Shown: in pieces, positions 32,623 through 49,483 of the stretch
Layout of the letters: each line of letters begins with the position of its first letter
Position numbering within the stretch: position 1 is the stretch's first letter
Assembly (NCBI RefSeq): GCF_034479375.1
Contig: NZ_CP140155.1
Span: 1,798,001 to 1,862,000 of the forward strand
From: Rhodopseudomonas palustris
GTDB lineage: Bacteria > Pseudomonadota > Alphaproteobacteria > Rhizobiales > Xanthobacteraceae
Length of the DNA stretch: 64,000 nt
Reading direction: 5' to 3'
Translations under genes and position numbers: made by a program
The notes under the pieces: generated by a model
Databases searched by the model: none
What the model was told of the DNA's origin: nothing
What the model saw: the letters and a program-made list of their open reading frames with translations, nothing else

Positions 32623-32994
32623 TTACTTCGGACGCTTCGCGCCGTACTTCGAACGACGCTGCTTACGGTTCTTGACGCCCTGGGTATCGAGGACGCCGCG
32701 GAGAATGTGGTAGCGCACGCCGGGCAAATCCTTGACGCGACCGCCGCGGATCATGACCACCGAGTGCTCCTGAAGGTTGTGGCCTTCACCCGGAATGTAA
32801 CCGATCACCTCGAAGCCGTTGGTCAGCCGAACCTTGGCGACCTTACGGAGAGCCGAGTTCGGCTTCTTCGGCGTCGTGGTGTAGACGCGGGTGCACACGC
32901 CGCGCTTCTGCGGCGACTGCTGGAGCGCCGGAACCTTCTTGCGCGACTTCTGCACAACGCGCGGACGTGCGATCAGCTGGTTGATCGTCGGCAT
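32623..32994 (-). CDS. rpsL: 30S ribosomal protein S12
   Basis: 123 residues from the ATG at 32994 ([12 protein letters not shown]), the family start; the frame extends 8 codons upstream without support. The decoding-centre loops [19 protein letters not shown] and [29 protein letters not shown] include the lysines (K43, K88 equivalents) associated with streptomycin resistance when mutated; both look wild type. First gene of the str operon. Confidence 0.98.
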   Translation of the reverse strand: MPTINQLIARPRVVQKSRKKVPALQQSPQKRGVCTRVYTTTPKKPNSALRKVAKVRLTNGFEVIGYIPGEGHNLQEHSVVMIRGGRVKDLPGVRYHILRGVLDTQGVKNRKQRRSKYGAKRPK

Positions 32995-33398
32995 CTTCGC
33001 CTTCACCCTTAGCTTCACGCGAAACCTTTATGGGGCCTCGCAAAATTCGTTCGGGGCACCCGCCCCAGCGGCCGCCTCGCAGGATCGGAGCAAGTCCGAT
33101 CGCGCAAAGCGAAATCGCGCCAGCCACTCATTGCTGAGCGGAAAGCGCTTCCATGCAACAGAGGACCGCAGCAAAGTCCGGACAGCGTCTGCTGACCGGC
33201 CTCGTACCGAGGTCATGCTTCCAAAACAGTCCTCAGGAGATCGAAACTCCGGAGAACGATGAACGTCCTGGCATTGCCTGGCTTATAGAGACAGCGTTTG
33301 AGCGTCTTGGGTCGAGGTTGGTGCCCGAAGTCCGTGAAGACGTCCGGGTGGTCCGTTCCGACGTTGGCGAAGCTCACCGCCTGTCTTGAAGTGGCCGG
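32995..33398 (-). promoter_or_regulatory. Long untranslated leader of the str operon
   Basis: About 400 bases separate the predicted start point near 33390 from the rpsL ATG. No gene of quality is inside. The minus strand contains ATTTCGCTTTGCGCGAT (33105-33121) and a CCGGAGTTT...CTCCTGAGG stretch that could pair locally. Such length suggests a regulated leader; no known riboswitch was recognised. Confidence 0.4.
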
Positions 33399-33427
33399 GT
33401 TTTATCGGCGCAGGCCCCGCAAGTCAA
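33399..33427 (-). promoter_or_regulatory. Strong sigma-70-type promoter of the str operon
   Basis: On the minus strand TTGACT (33422-33427) is followed after exactly 17 bases by TAAAAC (33399-33404). It is the best promoter-like site upstream of rpsL and has the same spacing and -10 style (TAAAAN) as the site before secE (60581-60609). Confidence 0.72.
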
Positions 33428-33797
33428 GGCAAAACCGCGCATTCGCCGTCGTTCGGGGGCCGCGCGCCGGTCCACCCTCCGTTTGCGCGAAATGCCCGCC
33501 ATATAAGGCTTTTCGAGGGGTCGCGGAGAGCGGAGAAAGCGTGCTTCGGGGGACGCTGCGATGGCGCCCGGGCGCGCGATCCGGCGCGGGAAGCACCGGT
33601 TTCGGCAGAATCGGTCATGCAACCGTCGTATCCGCGCCCTGCAGGCAGCCCGAGTCGCGTTAACGATTCGTGACCGGCGATTTCCCCCGCTGTCCGGACT
33701 TGCCGCGGTCTCCCGCCATTGCAACCCGGCCGGCCGGCGTGCTTACTGATTCTGCCCGGCGGCGTTCCGATCGTGCCGGCGAGAGGGCGGCCGATCC
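33428..33797. other. Divergent intergenic region, no gene seen
   Basis: This lies between the str promoter and the start of the frameshifted barrel gene on the plus strand. It is GC-rich with overlapping open frames on both strands that all look like shadows. It presumably holds the promoter for the plus-strand gene, which I could not identify. Confidence 0.35.
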
Positions 33798-34738
33798 GTG
33801 ACAGCGTGGCGGAGCGATCAGGCGAGCAGGCGGCCCGCATCCGGCGCCAGCGCGCGGCATGCGGGCATCGCGGTGCGCGTGGCCGTGGCGACGCTGGTCG
33901 CGCTGCAGCTTCCCGCTTTCGCCTTCGCCGCGGATTCGGACGACGACGATGCCCCCGCCAAGCCCAGCGCGCCGCAAGTCTATCTCGATCTGCGCAGCTA
34001 TTATTCGCGGGTTCCGGCCGGCGCGCTGTCGATCGGCTTCAGCCATCCCTCAGGGGTGCTGTCGCAATTGAGGTCGCTGGCCGCCCTGCCCGCGCCGTCG
34101 CTGCCGTCCAGCCAGGGCGTCGGGTTCGATGTGCCGCTGACGGTGGACGTCAACGACCAGGTCTCGCTGTATGGCGGCTTCAGCGCCACCGCCTCGAAGG
34201 CCGGCGATTTCGACTGGACCGCGGTCGCGATCACGAGCTGGAACGTCGGCGTTCAGGCCGACATCCATCAGCAGAACGGCGGCGCGATCCCGACGCTGAC
34301 GCTGCAATCCACCCTGACCCGCGCGGTGCCGTCCGGGCCGCTGGCGACCACGTCGCTGAATACCATCCTGGAGGCGAGCTACGCGCTCGCGCCGACGAGA
34401 CCCGCGGATTTCTCGCCGGCGTGCAATCGACGCTGACCGCGATCGACGCCGACCGCGCCGAGATCCGGCCCAACTGGGTCGGCTGGCTCGGCGGCTATTA
34501 TCAATGGGAGAACAACTGGAAGGCGACGGGCCGCGCCGGCGTGCAGTCGTTCGGGGGCGCGCAGCTCCTCGCCCTGACGCCGATCGCGGCCTTCACCCAG
34601 CCGATCCTGCGGTTCGATCTCGACCGCATGGACGATAACGACAACCGCCTGTTCGGCGTCACCGCCCAGATCGCCTGGACGCCGAAGCCGGCCTATCAGC
34701 TCATCCTGCGGACGCCGCTGTATTTGACGAAGAACTGA
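33798..34738 (+). pseudogene. Outer-membrane beta-barrel-like protein, frameshifted
   Basis: Read across two frames this makes one coherent protein of about 310 residues. The first frame (33798-34436) gives a signal peptide (VRVAVATLVALQLPAFAFA), an Asp-rich start (DSDDDD) and alternating-strand sequence ending LNTILEASYAL. Near 34385-34410 coding continues in another frame (DETRGFLAGVQSTLTAI ... GWLGGYYQWENNWKATGRAGVQSFGG ... TPLYLTKN). A one-base change is enough to join them. It could be a decayed porin-like gene, a sequencing error, or a phase-variable site, though no homopolymer is present. Function unknown. Confidence 0.7.
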
Positions 34739-34801
34739 AGGGCACGGACTCGCTCGGCACGGCCGGGGTGAGGAGATGCTTCGTTTGATTGATGAGGCGC
34801 G

Positions 34802-36073
34802 CTAGAATGAATACTCCACGCCGAACGTCATGCCTTGGAACAGCGTGCCGGAGCGGTGATTGACGCCCTGCGCGGTGACGCTGCTCGGCGTCGTCGAGGT
34901 CTGCTGAATCTGGCCCGGGGCAAGCGCGACGCCGTCTAACCACAGCGCCGCGTAGCCGAGCTTGAGCGCGGCGGCCTCGGTGATGCGATATTTCGCCACC
35001 AGCCCACCCTCGGCGACGAACGCCGCGGCGCTGCTGGCAGCCTCTGCCGGATAGATCTGCTTCTGCATGCTCACCAGCGTGAGCTGCCTGGCACGATTGT
35101 CGTACACGCCGGCCTTGATCGTTGCGTCGAGGGAGAAGCGGCCGGCTTCCCAGAGCGCTGCATTGGCGCCGATCTGAATGCCGTAGAGATCGTTGGTGGT
35201 CTCGGTCGTCCAGAACGGAGGATTGGCGACGATCGGACTGCCGGCGACCGGCACCGCATCCGACAGCCGGCTCGGAATGGTGAACTTCCACATCGGCTGG
35301 CCCAGATCGGCCGGATCGAGCGTGCCTTCGAGCCTGTCGCGCAATTGCAGCCAGCGAACGCCCGCCAGCAATGTGACGCGTGGCGACAGCTCCAGCCGGG
35401 CATTGGCCTCGAGGCTGTGCAGGCGGGTGTCGCTCTGCCACACCATCGACTGGTAGGCGTAGTCCTGGGTCTGCCAGAACGTGCCGGGGGCCTTCATCAC
35501 CAGCCATTGCCCCGGGTTCTCGGGCCCGGTGGCCTTGGCGACCTTCAGCCCGAGCACACCAAAATACGACAGCTCGGCGCCGATGCCGGACGGATCGCGA
35601 TATGCGAGGCCGAGCTTCTGTCCGGCTGCGAGACGCTGGCCGAGCTGGCCGCTGTTCAGGGCTTCGACGCCGGGGACGTTGGTGGTGTTCGGGCCGGTGG
35701 GCGTCCACCAGTACACGTCGCCGGGGACGAGCGACACCAGCGGCTGACGACCCGCGCCGGAGCGACCGAGAAACAGCGCTTCGGCGGAGACCGTCCAGCG
35801 CGGCGCGCTGATCGGCTGACGAGGCAACACCGGACGCGCGCGCAGCGAGCCGTCGTCGGCCTTGGCCGATGCCGCGGCCCGGGCGTTCAGGTCCTCGGCG
35901 GCCGCCGCGGACGGCAGCATCAGCGCAGCCATCGCCGCCAGCAGAGCCGCAGCGAACCAACGGCGTCGATCGCGCGTCGATGACCGGAATTCGGGCCGCG
36001 GTCGCGGTCGGGCCGCTGGAGCGCATCCGCAGACCGTCCCGTCCTGCTCGCTGTCAGTCCGACGCAACGCCAT
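34802..36073 (-). CDS. BBP7-like outer-membrane beta-barrel protein
   Basis: 423 residues. A basic N-terminus precedes a signal segment (RRRWFAAALLAAMAALMLPSAAAAEDL). The mature part has amphipathic strands and aromatic girdles, for example WTVSAEALFLGRSGAGRQPLV, RDPSGIGAELSYFGVLG, LELSPRVTLLAGVRWLQLRDRLEGTL and the final strand GMTFGVEYSF ending in Phe, the usual barrel-assembly signal. The pattern EALFL.R and GVRWL.L.D fits the BBP7 family. It is convergent with the frameshifted barrel gene and lies 324 bases downstream of the ABC transporter on the same strand. Confidence 0.7.
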   Translation of the reverse strand: MALRRTDSEQDGTVCGCAPAARPRPRPEFRSSTRDRRRWFAAALLAAMAALMLPSAAAAEDLNARAAASAKADDGSLRARPVLPRQPISAPRWTVSAEALFLGRSGAGRQPLVSLVPGDVYWWTPTGPNTTNVPGVEALNSGQLGQRLAAGQKLGLAYRDPSGIGAELSYFGVLGLKVAKATGPENPGQWLVMKAPGTFWQTQDYAYQSMVWQSDTRLHSLEANARLELSPRVTLLAGVRWLQLRDRLEGTLDPADLGQPMWKFTIPSRLSDAVPVAGSPIVANPPFWTTETTNDLYGIQIGANAALWEAGRFSLDATIKAGVYDNRARQLTLVSMQKQIYPAEAASSAAAFVAEGGLVAKYRITEAAALKLGYAALWLDGVALAPGQIQQTSTTPSSVTAQGVNHRSGTLFQGMTFGVEYSF

Positions 36074-36397
36074 TGGCCGGATACTCTCGTCTCAGCCCCG
36101 TCGTCGCCGGAGCTGCTGCGACTGGTTACCGGCAGCCTGCGTTCGGTTCGCGTGCGATGCCGAATGCGAAGGTCCGAGCGCTTTGACGCAGACGGCCCCC
36201 CCATGGAGCACATCCTTGCATCGGCGAAGCCCGATTCGGAGCCTCGTGCGTCTACCTACTTCGATCGAGCAGATCGGAACTCGGCGCGCGATGGCCCCTG
36301 CCCGGCCCTTGCAGTCGCGAAGCGATCGACGCCGTGCATACCGATCGCCAGGATCGGCAGCCTGGGACCCGGGAGAGATCCGTCGATCCGTACCAGA
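36074..36397. other. Gap between ABC transporter and BBP7-like gene, nothing recognised
   Basis: There is no gene or clear terminator. It may contain a promoter for the minus-strand barrel gene; no consensus match stood out. Confidence 0.35.
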
Positions 36398-38515
36398 TCA
36401 ATCCTCCTCGTCGTCGTCATCATCATCGTCGTCATTCCGGCTGCCGTGGCGGCCGTGGGTCTGGTCGTCCCACAGCTTGCGATAGACGCCGTCCTTGGCC
36501 AGCAGTTCCTTGTGCGAGCCGCGCTCGATCGCCTGGCCGTTGGAAATGACGATGATCTCGTCCATCCCGACCACCGAGGCGAGCCGGTGGGTCGAGAAGA
36601 TCATGGTGCGGCCGCGCGCCAGCTTCAGCAGCGTCTTGTTGATCGCGGCTTCGGTGGTCTGGTCGAGCGCAGAGGTCGCCTCGTCGAGCAGCAGCACCGC
36701 CGGATCCCGCACGATCGCGCGGGCGATCGCGAGGCGCTGGCGCTGGCCGCCGGACAGCGTGTCGCCGCGCTCGCCGACCTGGGTGTCGTATTTGTCCGGG
36801 AGGCTCATGATGTAGCGGTGGATCTCGGCCTTCTTCGCCGCCGCGACCACCTCGGCGTCGGTGGCGCCCTCCTTGCCGAGCCGGATGTTCTCGCGGATCG
36901 ACATGTTGAACAGCATGTTCTCCTGGAACACCACGGCCATGCTCTGCCGCAACGAATCCAGCGTCACCTTGCGGACGTCGACGCCGTCGATGCTGACGCG
37001 GCCCTCGTCGGGCTGATACAGCCGCAGGATCAGGTTGAGCAGCGTGCTCTTGCCCGAGCCGCTGGGGCCGACGATGGCGATGGTCTTGCCGGCCTGCAGC
37101 TCGAGGCTGAGATTGTCCAGCACCGGCCGCTCCGCGCCCTCATAGCCGAACGTCACCCGCTCGAACGCGATGTTGTCGGTGATGCGCGGCAGCTCGGCGG
37201 CGCCCGGCCGGTCGGCGATCGGGACCGGCTCGTCGAGCATTTCCTCCATGTGGCGAACCGCGGCGGCGGCCTGGATCGCGACCGGGATGAACTGCATCAG
37301 ATGCGCGATGTTGTACGACACTTCCCAGAACGCGCTCTCGAAAGTGACGAAGGTGCCGACCGTGATCTGGCCCTTGGTGGCGAGATAGGCGCCGATCGCC
37401 AGCACCACGAGGTGCAGCAGCAGCACCGCGACGGTGACCGATCGCTCGACCATCGTGCGCAGGAACACCGCCTCGGCGATCTTGTTCCGCGTCGTGTTGT
37501 TGCGCAGCGTGAAGAAGCCGAACATCTTGCGCTGCAGGCTGAACGCCTTGACCACGGCCTGCGCGCCGACGCTCTCCTGCACCATGCCGAGCAGCCCGGC
37601 CTCCTGAACCTTCTGCTCGTAATTGGCCTTGACCGCCTTCGGCGTCAGGATGCGCGGGCCGATCAGCGTGATCGGGAAGATCAGGAGCGCGACCACGGCG
37701 AGCTGCCAGTTCAGGAACAGCATCAGGATGATGCCGGCGATCAGCTCGAGCAGCGGCAGCAGCGCGGTATTGGCGAAGATCTCGACCACGTTCTCGAACG
37801 CCGCCATGTCGATCGAGAACCGCGACAGCGTCTCGCCGCGCTTGGTGCGGGCGAAGTAGCCGGCCGGCAGGCGCTGGACGTGGTCGAACAGCCGGGTGCG
37901 CACGTCGCTGATCACCGCGGCGGCGAGCCGCGCGTCCCAGCGCTCGTACCAGATCGCCACGATCGACGTGATCACGCCGGCGACCGCGAGGATCGACAGG
38001 ATCTTGTAGAGTTCCTGGAAGTCCTCCTCGCCGAGCGCGTCGTCGATCAGGAACTTCAGGCTGAGCGGCATGATGACGTTGAACAGGGTTTCGACGACGA
38101 CGCCGAACACCACGATCGCGACCATCTTCCGGTAGTTCGGCAGGATCGGCCGCACTAACCGCGCCACCGTGGCGAGCGCGCCGGCGGCCTCGCGAGCGGT
38201 GAAGACGACGAGTTCCTCGTCGTCATCATCGTCGTCGTCCGCCGCTTCGTCCTCGTCGTCGTCATCATCATCGTCGTCGTCCGCCGCAGCCTTCGCGGGC
38301 GCCGGCGGCGTCTTGTCCTGGACGAGTTGCTTCAGCGGCGGCTTGGTGCCAGGAACCACGGCGGCGGTCTTGCCGACCGGCATCGCGAATTTCTCGTCGA
38401 GCGGCGACGCGGCGGCGTCGCCCTCGCCCGGTTTCGCGTCGGGAACGGCGGATTGATCAGCCGTCGGCGCGTCGGCCGGATCGGTCGGTGGCTTGGCAGG
38501 CGGCTTTCGGGCCAT
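36398..38515 (-). CDS. ABC exporter half-transporter (permease-ATPase fusion) with poly-Asp tracts
   Basis: 705 residues. Residues 1-78 are Pro/Ala-rich and 79-101 are almost pure Asp/Glu. A six-helix type-1 exporter domain spans about 120-420 (ETLFNVIMPLSLKFLIDDAL; WYERWDARLAAAVISDVRTRLFDHVQRLPAGYF). The ATPase domain has Walker A GPSGSGKST near 485, signature LSGGQRQRLAIARAI, Walker B LLLDEATSALD and H-loop STHR. The C-terminus ends in a second acidic run (residues about 695-705). Exporters of this MsbA/HlyB-like class move lipids, peptides or small molecules; the substrate is unknown. It is probably co-transcribed with the flavoprotein-methyltransferase 127 bases upstream. Confidence 0.92.
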   Translation of the reverse strand: MARKPPAKPPTDPADAPTADQSAVPDAKPGEGDAAASPLDEKFAMPVGKTAAVVPGTKPPLKQLVQDKTPPAPAKAAADDDDDDDDDEDEAADDDDDDDEELVVFTAREAAGALATVARLVRPILPNYRKMVAIVVFGVVVETLFNVIMPLSLKFLIDDALGEEDFQELYKILSILAVAGVITSIVAIWYERWDARLAAAVISDVRTRLFDHVQRLPAGYFARTKRGETLSRFSIDMAAFENVVEIFANTALLPLLELIAGIILMLFLNWQLAVVALLIFPITLIGPRILTPKAVKANYEQKVQEAGLLGMVQESVGAQAVVKAFSLQRKMFGFFTLRNNTTRNKIAEAVFLRTMVERSVTVAVLLLHLVVLAIGAYLATKGQITVGTFVTFESAFWEVSYNIAHLMQFIPVAIQAAAAVRHMEEMLDEPVPIADRPGAAELPRITDNIAFERVTFGYEGAERPVLDNLSLELQAGKTIAIVGPSGSGKSTLLNLILRLYQPDEGRVSIDGVDVRKVTLDSLRQSMAVVFQENMLFNMSIRENIRLGKEGATDAEVVAAAKKAEIHRYIMSLPDKYDTQVGERGDTLSGGQRQRLAIARAIVRDPAVLLLDEATSALDQTTEAAINKTLLKLARGRTMIFSTHRLASVVGMDEIIVISNGQAIERGSHKELLAKDGVYRKLWDDQTHGRHGSRNDDDDDDDDEED

Positions 38516-38591
38516 GTATCGAACCGGGGGTCGAACCGTGGATGGACGGCCAGCACGACCGCAATGACGAGCGCCGTGACTCGTGAGCCAC

Positions 38592-38615
38592 GGCGTATCC
38601 TAAGGCGTATCCTAA
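38592..38615. repeat. Tandem 12-bp direct repeat
   Basis: GGCGTATCCTAA occurs twice back to back, between the fusion-enzyme stop and the ABC transporter start. Possible regulator site or slippage product. Confidence 0.7.
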
Positions 38616-38642
38616 GCTATCATCTCGAGGCCGGCAAAGCGC

Positions 38643-40703
38643 TCAGTCCTCGTCTTCGTCGTCGACCTTGTCGAAGAACGAATAGCGCAGGCTGTCGGCG
38701 TCGCCGTACCACTGGCCCGGGCCCTTGCCGGCCTTCAGGGTCGCTTCCCAGAGCTTGTCGCTCACGTCGTTGCGATGCATCGCCAGATCGAAGCCGTTGC
38801 TGAAGAACAGTTCCGACCACTCCCACCAGGTGCCGAGCTTCTTCACGCCGCGCAGCAGGTCGTAGCGGTCGATCACGCCCGGATCCATGTCGCTGGTCAC
38901 CGAGCCGAACACCAGGCCGGTGCGCGTCACCCGATTCAGTTCGCGGATCGCCTTGACGACGCGACTGTCCGGGACGTGGCACAGGCTGGTCTCGAACACG
39001 ATGTCGAACGAAGCGTCCTCGAACGGCAGATCGACGATCGAGCCGAACTGGTTGAACGGCTTCAGCGCCTCCGGCGTCCTGGCGAGGATGCCGCGGTTGT
39101 TGTCGACGCCCCAGGCGTCGATGCCGCGCTCGCGCAGCGCGCCGACCAGTTCGCCGCTGGCCGCGCCCGCGACCAGCAGTTTGACGCCCTGGGGCACGTC
39201 CCAGACCGTCCTGATCATCGCCAGCAGATAATCGGGGTCGGTGAACCGGCTCCAGACCTCGGCATACGGTCCCTGGTTGCGATAATTGGCGAAATACGAC
39301 GCGTCGATCTTGTCGGACGCCGCATTGCCGGCGAGCGCGCGGGCGCGGCGCAGCTTCATCGTCTCGGTGACGATGATGTCGGTGGCGGCGTCGGAGGAAT
39401 CCAGCAGGCCGTTCAGCGTCGAATCGAACAGATAGTCGCCGACCACGACGAAGCCCGGATGGTTCTTCGGCTCCGGCCGGTGATTGGTCATCACGTCGCG
39501 CGCCGGCAGGCCGCCGGGGATGCAGTTGACCGACGACAGCCAGCGATGGGTCTTTGATTCGAGAAAATGCTCGCGCGCGTCGCCGAACGCCGCCGGCAGC
39601 GACTTCAGCGCCAGGTCGGTCAGTTCGTCGTCGGTGAGGTTCGAGAACGCCAGCGCGTCGGAGCCTGCGACCAGGAAGTTCAGCACGCCGTATTTGCCGA
39701 CGTCGTGGCGCGCGCCCTCGTTGTAGACGCAGCAGCCGCCGAACGCTTCCGACATGAACCACGCGCCGGGGATCTTGTCGCCCCAGAACGGGCCGTCGAA
39801 CAAGAGCGAGATCCGCAGATAATGCGCGGGCCGGTCGAAATAGGCGACGTGCTTGACCATCGCCTTGCGGAGCTGTTCGTCGCCCCAGCCCAGCGTCGCG
39901 AGCCAGTTGTGCGGCAGGCACATCAGCACGAGATCGAAGTCGCGCGTCTCCGGCCCCTTGCCGTTCATCATGTTCAGCTCGTAGCGGCCGCTCTCGGTTT
40001 TGCCGACCTTGAGGATGCGGTGGTTGAGCTGGATCTCGGCGTCGACCTCGGAGCGCAGCCCCTCGATCAGTTGCTCGTTGCCGTTCTGGATCGAATACAG
40101 GCCGATATAGCCGTCGATATCCATCACGAAATTCTTCAGCGCGTTGAGGCCGTTGGTGTTGTGGCTCTCGGTGGCGATGTCGGACCGCGCCATCACCTTG
40201 AAGAAGCGCTTGGCGACCGGGTCGTCGATCTCCTTGTCGAGCAGTTGCTCGCAATTGGTCCAGGCCCAGGGATGTTCGTTGTCGTGCGCGCCGACGCCTT
40301 CGTAATATTCCAGCGGCGTCACCATCTCGCTGCAGGTCTTGCGGAAGGCGAGGATCGCGTCGGCGGTCTTGTCGCCGTATTTCCTGCGCATCCCCGGCAC
40401 GTCGTCGAGCAATTCGCCGTCGAGCTGGACCTGTTCGGCGTCCATCGGAATCGTCTGCAGCCCGAAATGCTGCACCAGTTCGCGCAGCGGGTCCGGCCCG
40501 GTCATCGAGTAGTCGTACAATTCGGCGACGCCGGCCTCGTACAGCGCCGGCGCGGTGTCGAAGGTGCGCGACACGATCTTGCCGCCGAGCCGGTCGGACG
40601 CCTCGAAGATCGTCACCCGGCACATCGGTCCGAGCTTCTTTTTCAGATACCAGGCGCTCATCAGTCCGCCCGGGCCGCCACCAACGATCGCAAGGTCAAA
40701 CAT
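38643..40703 (-). CDS. FAD-dependent amine-oxidase-like enzyme fused to a SAM methyltransferase
   Basis: 686 residues. Residues 1 to about 440 are a flavoprotein: GGGPGG dinucleotide motif (8-13) in FDLAIVGGGPGGLMSAWYL, FEASDRLGGKIVSR after strand 2, and the closing FAD motif GFVVVGDYLFDSTLNGLLDS. From about residue 480 a class I methyltransferase follows: motif I LLVAGAASGELVGAL near 505, acidic GVDNN, then DLPFEDASFDIVFE and a late AIRELNRVTRTGLVFGSV. Both halves look intact. The C-terminus ends VDDEDED. The first half resembles protoporphyrinogen- or carotenoid-type oxidases, but the substrate is unknown. The following ABC exporter suggests the product is exported (inference). Confidence 0.85.
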   Translation of the reverse strand: MFDLAIVGGGPGGLMSAWYLKKKLGPMCRVTIFEASDRLGGKIVSRTFDTAPALYEAGVAELYDYSMTGPDPLRELVQHFGLQTIPMDAEQVQLDGELLDDVPGMRRKYGDKTADAILAFRKTCSEMVTPLEYYEGVGAHDNEHPWAWTNCEQLLDKEIDDPVAKRFFKVMARSDIATESHNTNGLNALKNFVMDIDGYIGLYSIQNGNEQLIEGLRSEVDAEIQLNHRILKVGKTESGRYELNMMNGKGPETRDFDLVLMCLPHNWLATLGWGDEQLRKAMVKHVAYFDRPAHYLRISLLFDGPFWGDKIPGAWFMSEAFGGCCVYNEGARHDVGKYGVLNFLVAGSDALAFSNLTDDELTDLALKSLPAAFGDAREHFLESKTHRWLSSVNCIPGGLPARDVMTNHRPEPKNHPGFVVVGDYLFDSTLNGLLDSSDAATDIIVTETMKLRRARALAGNAASDKIDASYFANYRNQGPYAEVWSRFTDPDYLLAMIRTVWDVPQGVKLLVAGAASGELVGALRERGIDAWGVDNNRGILARTPEALKPFNQFGSIVDLPFEDASFDIVFETSLCHVPDSRVVKAIRELNRVTRTGLVFGSVTSDMDPGVIDRYDLLRGVKKLGTWWEWSELFFSNGFDLAMHRNDVSDKLWEATLKAGKGPGQWYGDADSLRYSFFDKVDDEDED

Positions 40704-40950
40704 CTGGTTCTTTCAACACATCGGCGCAGGCCGTCCGGCCGCGCGCAGCCATACCCGATCCGCCCCGCCGGCGCACGGCAGACCGATTCTGTGCGAAAAT
40801 CAGCTTATATTCAAAGACTTAACGCTGATTTTGGCGCGGAATCCGCGCTCCCGGAGCACGGATCGCATCGTTCATGAACAGCAAGGCGGCTTTCACCTGA
40901 AGGAAACATGAACGGACCGTAATGCGTAGCCCCAAAAGCCGGGCAGATGC
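40704..40950. other. Upstream region of the fusion-enzyme gene
   Basis: No gene. It holds an AT-rich dyad (40796-40832) and, farther up, the palindrome TTCATGAA at 40872-40879. It is bounded on the right by the rpoC terminator. Confidence 0.5.
40796..40832. promoter_or_regulatory. AT-rich inverted repeat, candidate operator/promoter of the fusion-enzyme gene
   Basis: Perfect 9-bp arms AAAATCAGC (40796-40804) and GCTGATTTT (40824-40832). The spacer on the minus strand contains TATAAG, usable as a -10 box for the gene starting at 40703. A regulator binding the dyad would block that -10. Confidence 0.5.
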
Positions 40951-40974
40951 AAAAAAGGCCGGCTTTCGCCGGCC
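40951..40974 (-). terminator. Intrinsic terminator after rpoC
   Basis: On the minus strand a GGCCGGC-GAAA-GCCGGCC hairpin is followed by six T residues, about 30 bases beyond the rpoC stop codon. Confidence 0.92.
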
Positions 40975-41004
40975 TTCTTCAGATTGCATCGCAGCAGCGG
41001 CGCC

Positions 41005-45207
<4,203 letters not shown>

Positions 45208-45297
45208 CGTCTTCTCCTCGCGTACCGATCGTCACCGGCAGCAAATTCGAATTTCTCTGGTCGCTCCCGTCCGCGCGCAATGCGTCGGCGCGGCGGG

Positions 45298-45348
45298 GAT
45301 GCCCGGCCGGTTCGCGCGAAGATGAATTCGCGTGAACCGCCGGGCATG
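45298..45348. repeat. Long imperfect palindrome in the rpoB-rpoC gap
   Basis: GCCCGGCCGGTTCGCGCGAA (45301-45320) can pair with TTCGCGTGAACCGCCGGGC (45327-45345), leaving a 6-base loop. There is no T-run, so read-through is expected. It may mark RNA processing or be an inserted repeat. Confidence 0.65.
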
Positions 45349-45358
45349 ACGCTCGTCG

Positions 45359-49483
<4,125 letters not shown>

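Noticed and set aside
36152-38158. 668-residue plus-strand frame opposite the ABC transporter
   Set aside because: Shadow frame of the exporter gene without domains.
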